Below, in pieces: positions 51,363-59,276 of a stretch of DNA of 64,000 nt. The position numbers and the translations under genes are program-made. The notes under the pieces were generated by a model that made no database searches, was not told the DNA's origin, and was given only the letters and a program-made list of their open reading frames with translations. The stretch's first letter is position 1. Each line of letters opens with the position of its first letter. Source of the stretch: Algoriphagus sp. PAP.12 (GTDB lineage Bacteria; Bacteroidota; Bacteroidia; Cytophagales; Cyclobacteriaceae); NCBI RefSeq assembly GCF_026652115.1, contig NZ_JAPPSQ010000005.1, positions 124,001-188,000 on the forward strand. Reading direction: 5' to 3'.

Positions 51363-52766
51363 TTAAAATCTGTAATCTAGGATCAGGTTGAAATTCACCA
51401 TATCAACTCTGTTAATCACATATTCAAGAGGTATTTCTCTTTCAAATGTTTCCTTTTTTGCGGCTACCAAAAGTTGGAGATCCAACCCTTGAAAGAAGCC
51501 CTGAAATCTATAATCAGCTAATCCAGAGAAGTGGAGATAACTAGGTATCCCATACTTATTCAACTCTAGATTATGTATATCAGGTGTTTTCACGTGAGAA
51601 GCACCTATTACTAATCGAAATCTATCTTCGAACATCTCATGTTCATACTGCGTCATCACCGCATGAACACCTCCAAGTCCTTCAAATCGTTCTCTTGGAA
51701 GACTTGCAAAGAACTGTTCTCTTCCCCATTCTCGTGGGAAAAGAAATCTTCCTTGATTTGAAATCCCCAGATAATTCAAGGTCCATTGAGAATGAGTCCA
51801 TTTCAAACCTCCTCTCAATCCAACAGCAGCTGAAGTTTCGCCAGGAAGTATGTAAGCGTATTCTGGATTAGAATTACCGCCATCCTTGATAGCAGACTCA
51901 TACAATCCTTGAACTCCCCAAACCAAATCGGCACTTGATCCAGTTTCATAATTCCCTTCGGCTTGTAATAAGCTAATGGCAAACACTCCCTCAGAGAGAT
52001 AAGTCCATGACTTGGCTTTCCAGTTGTGTTCATTCCATTCAGCTCCAAATACTCCAACACCTTTTGTATGAATATGGTGCTTATAACTCTCCTCACCTCC
52101 TTCTGGGTTCCTGCCAGTTGCATAAAACCCAAAGGAATCCTTGATCGGAAGCCATTCCAAAGAGCCTCTAGAAATCACATGTGTAAACCAAGCACTTTTC
52201 AAGTTCAATTTTTCGTGATTCCAACTGAAGGAGGCTCCGCTAAATAGATTGGGTCTCATTCGATTGTCTGAAGCATTTAGCAAAGGACTATCGAAATGAT
52301 GTCTTCCTAGCCAAGCTGATACTTCAGGTGTTTCGTAAGAAATGTAAAACTCCTCCAACCTGTCCATGTCTTTATGATTTTCTGGGTGATGGACATCATA
52401 AAGCAGGATTTCATATCGGTTTGGCATTCCAGTGATTGGATCTAATGAAGTGATATTGTTTTCATAATGTCTGAAAACAAAAAAACCACTAAAGCCAATC
52501 CCAAATCCTTTCCATCTTGGTGAGAAGTAACCAAGGCCAGCTCCTGTACCCCAAGTGGAGTAATCAGTTAAAGCTCCTTGATTCACAGTTCCCATGAAGA
52601 ACGTCCTCAGGTGAAATTCGAAGTTTCCACTTTTCAATACTTTCCCAAACAACTTTTTGTCTGGGTCAATCGCTTCTGACTCTACTTCATGGTGCTGGGC
52701 AATGATAGGGGTGGTGCACCAGAAGAGGAGAATCAGTACTGCAAATTTCGCTTGTATCTTTCGCAT
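51363..52766 (-). CDS. OprD-like outer-membrane porin of the YeeE operon
   Basis: A 467-residue barrel with a signal peptide ending PIIAQ, then a His/Glu-rich start (HHEVESE). It is a paralogue of the tsdA-linked porin, with matching blocks noted there, and it ends NLILDYRF. It is the first gene of the porin-YeeE-YeeE operon. It would pass thiosulfate or a similar small anion to the periplasm for the YeeE carrier; that is inference. A perfect CRP-like palindrome lies only 5 bases before its ATG, an unusual position. Confidence 0.8.
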   Translation of the reverse strand: MRKIQAKFAVLILLFWCTTPIIAQHHEVESEAIDPDKKLFGKVLKSGNFEFHLRTFFMGTVNQGALTDYSTWGTGAGLGYFSPRWKGFGIGFSGFFVFRHYENNITSLDPITGMPNRYEILLYDVHHPENHKDMDRLEEFYISYETPEVSAWLGRHHFDSPLLNASDNRMRPNLFSGASFSWNHEKLNLKSAWFTHVISRGSLEWLPIKDSFGFYATGRNPEGGEESYKHHIHTKGVGVFGAEWNEHNWKAKSWTYLSEGVFAISLLQAEGNYETGSSADLVWGVQGLYESAIKDGGNSNPEYAYILPGETSAAVGLRGGLKWTHSQWTLNYLGISNQGRFLFPREWGREQFFASLPRERFEGLGGVHAVMTQYEHEMFEDRFRLVIGASHVKTPDIHNLELNKYGIPSYLHFSGLADYRFQGFFQGLDLQLLVAAKKETFEREIPLEYVINRVDMVNFNLILDYRF

Positions 52767-52771
52767 TACCT

Positions 52772-52787
52772 TGTGACTTTAATCACA
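52772..52787 (-). promoter_or_regulatory. Perfect CRP-like palindrome overlapping the start region of the second porin
   Basis: TGTGA-CTTTAA-TCACA, 10 of 10. It lies between the terminator of the preceding gene and the porin ATG, only 5 bases from the ATG. With the usual class II spacing the promoter would fall inside the coding region, so here it more likely acts as a repressor site or the start is misread. Confidence 0.6.
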
Positions 52788-52804
52788 TGGAAAATCCACT
52801 AACT

Positions 52805-52834
52805 AAAAATGGCAAGCCCGAAGGCTCGCCATTT
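52805..52834 (-). terminator. Terminator of the CstB-like gene
   Basis: A 12-bp stem (AAATGGCAAGCC with GGCTCGCCATTT, one G-T pair) closed by a tetraloop and followed on the minus strand by TTTTT, 30 bases after the stop. Confidence 0.9.
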
Positions 52835-52864
52835 CATTTTTAAGCAGCTTTTCTCTATGTCAAA

Positions 52865-54286
52865 TCAGAGCAATGTAGTAGGACAAACGTAATCTGTCAC
52901 TTTAAACTTGCCTGATTCCTTGATGGATTTGAAACCACCAGCAACGTCAATTAAGTTATCGTATCCTCTCGCTCTCAAGATAGAGTTGAAGATCATAGAA
53001 CGATACCCACCTGCACAATGCACATAATATGTTTTGTCTTTATCGACTTTTAGCATACTGTCATTGATGTAGTCAAGCGGTGCATTTTCTGCATCCACTA
53101 CATGCTCAGACAAATACTCAGAATTCTTTCTTACGTCCAAGATATGGGCCTCTGGATCATTAGCTTGAATCTTAGCAAGCTCATCTACAGAGATTGAAGT
53201 AATGGAATCCACTTCGCTTCCAGACTCTTTCCAAGATTTGAAACCACCTTTGATATAGCCTAAAGCATAATCATATCCAACTCTAGCCAATCTGGTAATC
53301 ACTTCTTCTTCTCTTCCTTCCTCGGCTACCACCAAAATCTCCTGCTTCACATCTGGAATCATCGCTCCTACCCATACTGCGAAGGACCCATCGATACCGA
53401 TATTGATTGAATTAGGGATAAATCCTTTAGCGAATGTCTGAGGATCACGTGTATCCAAAATCATCGCCCCGGTTTCATTGGCTACAGCTTCAAATTCTGC
53501 AGGAGTCAATGGCTTCACACCTCTTTCCAATACTTCGTCAATGCTATCATATCCCTGGATATTCATCATTACATTCTGAGGGAAATATGCTGGAGGAGGA
53601 GTCAATCCTGTCAATACTTCTTTGATAAACTCTTCTTTGGTCATATCCTGAAGAGCGTAATTGGTTTTCTTCTGATTACCCAAAGTATCAGAAGTCTCTT
53701 TACTCATGTTTTTACCACAAGCAGACCCTGCACCGTGTGCTGGATAAACGATCAAATCGTCTGGCAAAGGCATCAATTTGTTTCTCAATGAATCATAAAG
53801 ATGACCCGCCAATTTTTCCTGAGTCAAGTCCTTCACTACTTTCTGCGCCAAATCAGGCCTTCCCACATCACCGATGAACAAGGTGTCTCCAGTGAAAATT
53901 GCCTCAGCTTTTCCTTCTTCGTTGTATAGCAAATAACAAGCTGATTCCATTGTGTGACCGGGAGTATGGATCAATTTGATTTTAGCTCCACCGATTTGAA
54001 ACTCTTGGTTATCTTCTGCAATGATCGCATCAAATCCCATTGTCATTCCAGTTGGACCGTAAACGATCTTTGCTCCTGTCTTTGCTGCCAAGTCTTTGTG
54101 TCCTGAAACGAAGTCAGCATGGAAGTGCGTTTCAAAAACATATTTGATTTTCGCATTTCTTCTTTCAGCTTTCTCGATATAAGGCTGTACTTCTCTCAAA
54201 GGGTCGATTACAGCAGCCTCACCATTAGACTCAATGTAATACGCTCCTTGAGCTAGACATCCGGTATAGATTTGTTCGATTTTCAT
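52865..54286 (-). CDS. CstB-like persulfide dioxygenase-rhodanese fusion
   Basis: A 473-residue cytoplasmic protein. The N-terminal metallo-beta-lactamase domain (about 1-240) has the ETHE1-type metal motif THFHADF (53-59), HTPGH and DTLFIGDVGRPDL. Then come two rhodanese-like domains. The first (about 255-350) lacks the active Cys (region EILVVAEEGREE), so it is a pseudo-rhodanese. The second (about 370-460) has Cys 424 in YYVHCAGGYRSM. This dioxygenase, pseudo-rhodanese, rhodanese order is that of CstB, which oxidises low-molecular-weight persulfides to thiosulfate. It precedes a porin and a YeeE importer, and a CRP-like box precedes it. Confidence 0.93.
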   Translation of the reverse strand: MKIEQIYTGCLAQGAYYIESNGEAAVIDPLREVQPYIEKAERRNAKIKYVFETHFHADFVSGHKDLAAKTGAKIVYGPTGMTMGFDAIIAEDNQEFQIGGAKIKLIHTPGHTMESACYLLYNEEGKAEAIFTGDTLFIGDVGRPDLAQKVVKDLTQEKLAGHLYDSLRNKLMPLPDDLIVYPAHGAGSACGKNMSKETSDTLGNQKKTNYALQDMTKEEFIKEVLTGLTPPPAYFPQNVMMNIQGYDSIDEVLERGVKPLTPAEFEAVANETGAMILDTRDPQTFAKGFIPNSINIGIDGSFAVWVGAMIPDVKQEILVVAEEGREEEVITRLARVGYDYALGYIKGGFKSWKESGSEVDSITSISVDELAKIQANDPEAHILDVRKNSEYLSEHVVDAENAPLDYINDSMLKVDKDKTYYVHCAGGYRSMIFNSILRARGYDNLIDVAGGFKSIKESGKFKVTDYVCPTTLL

Positions 54287-54324
54287 ATGTTTGCTTTATT
54301 AAATTTTTCGCTTTTAAACTTGAT

Positions 54325-54369
54325 CAAAATTAGGTTGATGACAGATGATCCAAAATGACTTTTGTCACA
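54325..54369 (-). promoter_or_regulatory. CRP-like box plus perfect -7 element before the CstB-like gene
   Basis: AATGA-CTTTTG-TCACA (54354-54369) matches 8 of 10 half-site bases. On the minus strand a perfect -7 element TAATTTTG lies at 54325-54332, 29-30 bases from the box centre, as in the peroxiredoxin promoter. The box overlaps no gene; the thioredoxin stop is 7 bases away. Confidence 0.65.
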
Positions 54370-54375
54370 TTGAAA

Positions 54376-54696
54376 TCAAGCATTTGCTGTCAAATGAGAT
54401 TCCAGAATTTTCACCAACTGATGAGCGGGGACTACTCCAGATTCTCTCCATAAGATTTTTCCATGTTGGAAAAGTATCAAAGTAGGCACTCCTCTAACCT
54501 GAAAATTACTGGCAGCCAGCTGGTTTCTATCCACATCTACTTTTACAATCTTCACTTTACCACCCAAAGCTTTTGAGGTTTCTTCTAGAATCGGCTGCAT
54601 CATCTTGCATGGACCGCACCAGGTAGCAAAAAAGTCTACCAAAACAGGTGTATCACCATTTATCAGCTCTTGAAATGTTTTTGGTTGCGTGCTCAT
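54376..54696 (-). CDS. trxA: Thioredoxin
   Basis: A 106-residue cytoplasmic thioredoxin with the active site ATWCGPCKMM (Cys 27 and 30) and cis-Pro in VRGVPTLILF. It reduces disulfides and, in this setting, could supply electrons for the rhodanese/persulfide and peroxiredoxin reactions. It is immediately upstream of the CstB-like gene, with its own promoter. Confidence 0.95.
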   Translation of the reverse strand: MSTQPKTFQELINGDTPVLVDFFATWCGPCKMMQPILEETSKALGGKVKIVKVDVDRNQLAASNFQVRGVPTLILFQHGKILWRESGVVPAHQLVKILESHLTANA

Positions 54697-54720
54697 ATAT
54701 TCAGAATTTTAATTTCAAAA

Positions 54721-54766
54721 CAAAGATAAAACCACTGGTCCTAATTTGTCAGTAATAATTATCACA
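54721..54766 (-). promoter_or_regulatory. Degenerate CRP-like box plus perfect -7 element before thioredoxin
   Basis: On the minus strand TGTGA-TAATTA-TTACT (54751-54766) matches 8 of 10. A perfect -7 element TATCTTTG (54721-54728) follows at 30-31 bases from the box centre. Transcription from about 54715 gives a short leader before the thioredoxin ATG. Confidence 0.55.
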
Positions 54767-54857
54767 GGACAAGAACAGAGGGAGGTTTTAAAAAGTGCTA
54801 AAAAACCCAGACTTGGGAATAAATTTTATATTTTCGTCCGTCAAAACTACCTCATTA

Positions 54858-57845
54858 ATGCTCAAATTCAAGCAAATCAACAATATCACCGGGTGGGTGG
54901 TATTTGTATTGGCTACTTTGGTTTATATATTGACCGTTGAACAAACGGCGAGTTTTTGGGATCCAGGAGAATTTATTGCCGTTGCCTATAAGTTGCAAGT
55001 CCCTCACCCTCCAGGAGCACCTTTCATGCTTTTGGTTTATCGAATGTTTAGCTTTCTTGCCTTTGGTGATCCGCTACAGGTGGCCTATTGGATGAATGTT
55101 GGGAGCGCCTTGTTTTCAGGCTTCACTATTCTATTTCTGTTCTGGTCCATCACCCTCTTTGGGAGAAAGCTATTCGCCATCGAAGAAGGGAATGAGACAA
55201 AGGGTCAGACCATCAGCTTAATCGGTGCAGGAATCGTCGGTTCATTCATTTATGCTTTTTCCGATAGTTTCTGGTACTCAGCTGTAGAATCTGAGGTGTA
55301 TGCCATGTCATCCTTCTTTACAGCTATCGTTATTTGGGCAGTATTGAAATGGGATGTTATCAAAGATCCAAGAGAGGAAAACAAATGGATGATTTTCATC
55401 GCCTATTTGGTTGGACTTTCTATCGGTGTCCATCTGCTCAACTTGGTGACACTACCTGCATTGGCTTTGATTTACTATTTCAAAAAGTATGAAAAGCCAA
55501 ACCTAAAAGGTGCTTTGATCGCCATGTTTTTTGGTGGCGTAGCATTGATTATCATCAACAATATTATTATTCCTGGCTTGCCAAGTATGGCAGGTTCTAC
55601 GGAGATTTTCTTTGTAAATAGCCTTGGACTTCCTTTTGGATCAGGTATCATCTTCTTTATTATCCTGTTCTTTGCAGCCTTGTTTTATGCCTATCGCTAT
55701 TCCAGAAAAAAGGAAATGGCAGGCCTGAACACTATTCTTCTTTCCTTGATTTTCATCTTGATCGGATATAGCTCTTATGCATTGATCGTCATCCGTGCAA
55801 ATCAGGATCCTGTGATCAATGAAAATGCTCCAAAGGATATCATCTCTTATGTCTCCTATCTTAAAAGAGAGCAGTATGGATATAGACCATTATTGCATGG
55901 GCAATATTTCACTGCAGAGCTCATTGATCAGGAAGAAGGGGCACCTATTTATAGAAAAGGGAAAGACAAGTATGAGATTGCGGATTATGAGTTAAAAAAC
56001 ACTTACAATCCAGAGAAAACCACCATCCTTCCAAGAATCTATTCAACTCAGGAAAATCATAAAAGGATTTACCGCGAGAAACTAGGATTGAGAGAAGGCC
56101 AACAACCTACTTTTGGTGACAATATCTATTTCATGTTGAGCCATCAATTGGGGCATATGTATTGGAGATATTTTATGTGGAACTTCTCTGGCAGAGAAAG
56201 TGACTTCTCTGATGCTCCTTGGATGGGAATTACGGATGCTTTCTCCGACAAATACCCCGATTATATCTTAGAAAATAAAGGACATAACAATTACCTCATG
56301 CTCCCTTTGATTTTGGGAATCATTGGTTTGTTCTTCCAAGCCAAAGCAGATCCAAAGTCCTTCTATGTAAACATGATGCTTTTCTTGATGATGGGCGTCG
56401 TACTAGTATTGTACCTGAACTCTCCACCAGTGGAGCCGAGGGAAAGAGATTATATATATGTTGGTAGCTTTTATGCTTTTGCAATCTGGGCCGGTATGGG
56501 AGTTTTAGCCCTAGCACATATGATTGGCAAAGCCACCAAAAACCTTGCGACTGCAGGTATCATAGCTACCTTGATCACATTACCTATTGCAGGATTGATG
56601 GGTACACAAAACTGGAATGACCACGATAGACAAGGACGATATTTCTCCGTGGATTCTGCTAGAAACTTCCTTGCATCCTGTGCTCCAAACGCCATTCTAT
56701 TTACAGGTGGAGACAATGACACCTTCCCTCTTTGGTATGTACAAGAGGTAGAAGGTTTCCGTACGGATGTTCGGGTGATTGTTTTGAGTTATTTCGATAC
56801 GGATTGGTATGTCGAGCAAATGACCAATCCTGTGAATGAGTCAGAAGCCCTTCCTTTCTCCCTTACCGAAGACAAATTCCAAAAAGGAACCAATGACGTC
56901 ATCTTTGTGATGGAAAGAGAAGGCCTAAATGCCATCTCTGCCAAAGAATATTTGAAACTTTTAAACTCTGGATCAGATCTATTGAAAATGCAGACCGGAG
57001 GAAAAAGCCAGCTTAACATGGTCCCTTCTCGTAATTTGATTATGGAGGTAGATAGTGCCGCAGTTTTCAACAAGGATATTATCCCGGAGGAATTCGCTCC
57101 ATTATTTACTCCTCAAATCAATCTTCAGGTAAAAGGAAGCTATCTCACCAAAGGCAATTTGATGTTGGTAGATTTGATCGTGAACAACAATTGGGAAAGA
57201 CCGATCTATTTCAATAATACTTCTCTTGCTACTATCGGAATCAATCTAGAAGATCATGTTGTAATGGAAGGCTTGACTTATCGACTGCTTCCTGTTCGAA
57301 AGCCTAATTATGTGAGAGAGGAATTGGTAAATGCAGACTTGGCATACGAAAACTACATGACCAAATTTGCCTTTAGAGGAATGGATGATCCAAACGCTTA
57401 TCTGGATGAAGAATATCGTCGATTTGCTTCCAACCATAGGAGTGCGATCAACAACATAGCTATCGCCCTTTTGGATGAGGATAAAATGGACAAAGCAGCC
57501 ACAATCTTAAATTATGGATTGGAAGTGATGCCAAATGAAGCCATACCTTATGATCTATCAAGTGGACAATCTGTACCACTATTCTTCGAAGTTGGTGAAG
57601 AAGAAAAAGCACTTGAAATCATCGATGTAATTTCTAAGAAATCCTTGGACATGATTGAATTCTACACCAAGGAAAATAGAGATTATGATCGTGAAATGAT
57701 GATTTCCATTGAGATGATCAAATACTTTATTCCACTATTGGAGGAAAGAGGATATCAAGAAAAAGCCCAAGAACTCAAACTAAGGTTAGAATCCTTGATT
57801 GGTCAACAAAGTCAATCCCCAGGAGTATTAGACAGAAGAGATTAA
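54858..57845 (+). CDS. DUF2723 membrane protein (GT-C-type, GT117-like)
   Basis: The start is ATG 54858 (995 residues); an upstream GTG in frame would add 21 non-membrane residues. The N-terminal half has about 10-12 TM segments. Its first periplasmic loop contains ASFWDPGEFIA, with the acidic DPGE motif of DUF2723 and of GT-C enzymes. The C-terminal soluble part (about 560-995) has NYLNGD-like and TPR-like helices. DUF2723 is classed with lipid-linked glycosyltransferases (GT117). It could glycosylate exported proteins in Bacteroidota; the substrate is not known. Confidence 0.9.
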   Translation: MLKFKQINNITGWVVFVLATLVYILTVEQTASFWDPGEFIAVAYKLQVPHPPGAPFMLLVYRMFSFLAFGDPLQVAYWMNVGSALFSGFTILFLFWSITLFGRKLFAIEEGNETKGQTISLIGAGIVGSFIYAFSDSFWYSAVESEVYAMSSFFTAIVIWAVLKWDVIKDPREENKWMIFIAYLVGLSIGVHLLNLVTLPALALIYYFKKYEKPNLKGALIAMFFGGVALIIINNIIIPGLPSMAGSTEIFFVNSLGLPFGSGIIFFIILFFAALFYAYRYSRKKEMAGLNTILLSLIFILIGYSSYALIVIRANQDPVINENAPKDIISYVSYLKREQYGYRPLLHGQYFTAELIDQEEGAPIYRKGKDKYEIADYELKNTYNPEKTTILPRIYSTQENHKRIYREKLGLREGQQPTFGDNIYFMLSHQLGHMYWRYFMWNFSGRESDFSDAPWMGITDAFSDKYPDYILENKGHNNYLMLPLILGIIGLFFQAKADPKSFYVNMMLFLMMGVVLVLYLNSPPVEPRERDYIYVGSFYAFAIWAGMGVLALAHMIGKATKNLATAGIIATLITLPIAGLMGTQNWNDHDRQGRYFSVDSARNFLASCAPNAILFTGGDNDTFPLWYVQEVEGFRTDVRVIVLSYFDTDWYVEQMTNPVNESEALPFSLTEDKFQKGTNDVIFVMEREGLNAISAKEYLKLLNSGSDLLKMQTGGKSQLNMVPSRNLIMEVDSAAVFNKDIIPEEFAPLFTPQINLQVKGSYLTKGNLMLVDLIVNNNWERPIYFNNTSLATIGINLEDHVVMEGLTYRLLPVRKPNYVREELVNADLAYENYMTKFAFRGMDDPNAYLDEEYRRFASNHRSAINNIAIALLDEDKMDKAATILNYGLEVMPNEAIPYDLSSGQSVPLFFEVGEEEKALEIIDVISKKSLDMIEFYTKENRDYDREMMISIEMIKYFIPLLEERGYQEKAQELKLRLESLIGQQSQSPGVLDRRD

Positions 57846-57852
57846 TAAAGAG

Positions 57853-57881
57853 AAAGTCAGGTTATCCTGACTTTTTTTTTT
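57853..57881 (+). terminator. Terminator of the DUF2723 gene
   Basis: A 9-bp stem AAAGTCAGG/CCTGACTTT, 4-base loop, followed by an unbroken T run. Confidence 0.93.
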
Positions 57882-57909
57882 GAACTTATAGTAGAAAACC
57901 TATGTACCC

Positions 57910-58437
57910 ATGAAAAACCTACTACTTATAAGTTTATCACTGCTCTTTTTTTCCTGCGGAAAGAAAGTCTCAAGGCCCCCAGTTCAAGAGCTTATTACCG
58001 AACAGCTTAAAAACTCTCATTCAAATTCTGAATGGTTTGTTTCCTTTAATCAAGCAGTAAAAGGCTTGAATGTGGATCAGGCTAATTGGAAGGACAGTAC
58101 AGAAAACCATTCTATATCACAACTAAGTTCGCACCTGTTATTTTGGAACAAACGGATTTTGAAAGCATTCAAAAGAGAGAATGTTGAAGAGTTTGAAGGA
58201 GAAAATACAGAAACATTCGCCTTGCTCGACAGTGTGGCCTGGGAAAAAACCAAAGAAGATCTGGATCAAGTGATGATCGAAATGGAAGAAGCCGTTGCGA
58301 ACGCCACCTCTGAGCAATTGGAGGGATGGACTACAAGTCTTGCAAACGTTGCCTCACATAATGCCTACCATACGGGTCAAATCCTATACATCCGAAAAAT
58401 GAAAGGCTGGTGGGATTCCTCCCAAGGCGTTCAATGA
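57910..58437 (+). CDS. DinB-like lipoprotein
   Basis: A 175-residue lipoprotein (lipobox LFFSC, Cys about 16) with a four-helix DinB/YfiT-type domain. Metal ligands are probably His in SQLSSHLLFWN and the His pair in ASHNAYHTGQILYIR. DinB-fold proteins often act as metal-dependent thiol transferases or have unknown roles; envelope location is unusual but not rare in Bacteroidota. It converges with the methyltransferase gene, one base apart. Confidence 0.83.
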   Translation: MKNLLLISLSLLFFSCGKKVSRPPVQELITEQLKNSHSNSEWFVSFNQAVKGLNVDQANWKDSTENHSISQLSSHLLFWNKRILKAFKRENVEEFEGENTETFALLDSVAWEKTKEDLDQVMIEMEEAVANATSEQLEGWTTSLANVASHNAYHTGQILYIRKMKGWWDSSQGVQ

Positions 58438-58438
58438 T

Positions 58439-59215
58439 TTACTTTTTCCAAAGGATATAAAAAAGATCCAATCCTTCTTTTGGATCCTCTACTACTGGAA
58501 AGTCTTCATGCGTAATTTGAGTAACAGATTCACCTTCTTGCTGATGAAGCTTGTTTCTATTCACCCTATTGAGGATTTCATAGGGCATTCTCAGAATCCA
58601 ATTTGGAAGTTTATGTTGCAAATCAAGGACATCAAATCGCATGATCTTTTGAACAGACTTTCTATTTGCTTCATGATAATCCCAAACTTTTTGATTTCCA
58701 CCAATTCCTTTTGCTTCCACTTTATCAAAAATTCCAGCGCTCAAATCAATCAATTGTTGTGGTATATATTCTCTGACATGCCAGGGGTTTCGGGAAAGAG
58801 TATGGGTGTTATTTGGGGTAGATATAATAGCTTTCCCTCCCGGCTTCAGCATTCTGTAGATTTCTTCCAGAAAAAGCTTGTCGTCTTGGATATGCTCGAT
58901 GACCTGAAAACTTACAATGGTATCATAGGAATTGTCGGTAAAACCTTCGAAAGGGGGAATGACAGCTTGCCTAAAATCAACTCCTGGGAACTTTTCCTGA
59001 AGACTGGAAATCACTTCACCTATCTTATCAATCCCAACATAGCTAGAGGCTAAAGGCAAAAGGGTTTCAACCCCTCTTCCCTCTCCACATCCGATTTCCA
59101 ACAAATCACCACTAATCCAAGGCTTAGCCGCAATGTATGCTTTTAACAGTCGTTGATGAATTGGATTATCGCTCACCAACTTGTCAGAGGCGATTTCCGT
59201 TGTATAGGTAGCCAT
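58439..59215 (-). CDS. Class I SAM-dependent methyltransferase
   Basis: A 258-residue protein with motif I LLEIGCGEGRGVE (about 38-50), an acidic post-I segment and IVSFQVIEHIQDD, then MLKPGGKAIISTPN. This matches methyltransferase type 11/UbiE-like enzymes. No substrate is clear. It is divergent from the GWxTD gene with about 60 bases between. Confidence 0.88.
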   Translation of the reverse strand: MATYTTEIASDKLVSDNPIHQRLLKAYIAAKPWISGDLLEIGCGEGRGVETLLPLASSYVGIDKIGEVISSLQEKFPGVDFRQAVIPPFEGFTDNSYDTIVSFQVIEHIQDDKLFLEEIYRMLKPGGKAIISTPNNTHTLSRNPWHVREYIPQQLIDLSAGIFDKVEAKGIGGNQKVWDYHEANRKSVQKIMRFDVLDLQHKLPNWILRMPYEILNRVNRNKLHQQEGESVTQITHEDFPVVEDPKEGLDLFYILWKK

Positions 59216-59276
59216 GTAAAATTTTACTATTTTGGCAAAAGTAAGGTTAATTTTTAAAACCAGATATGATCACCCG

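Noticed and set aside
54795-54857. GTG-initiated extension of the DUF2723 protein
   Set aside because: ATG 54858 begins directly before the first TM segment, as in the family.
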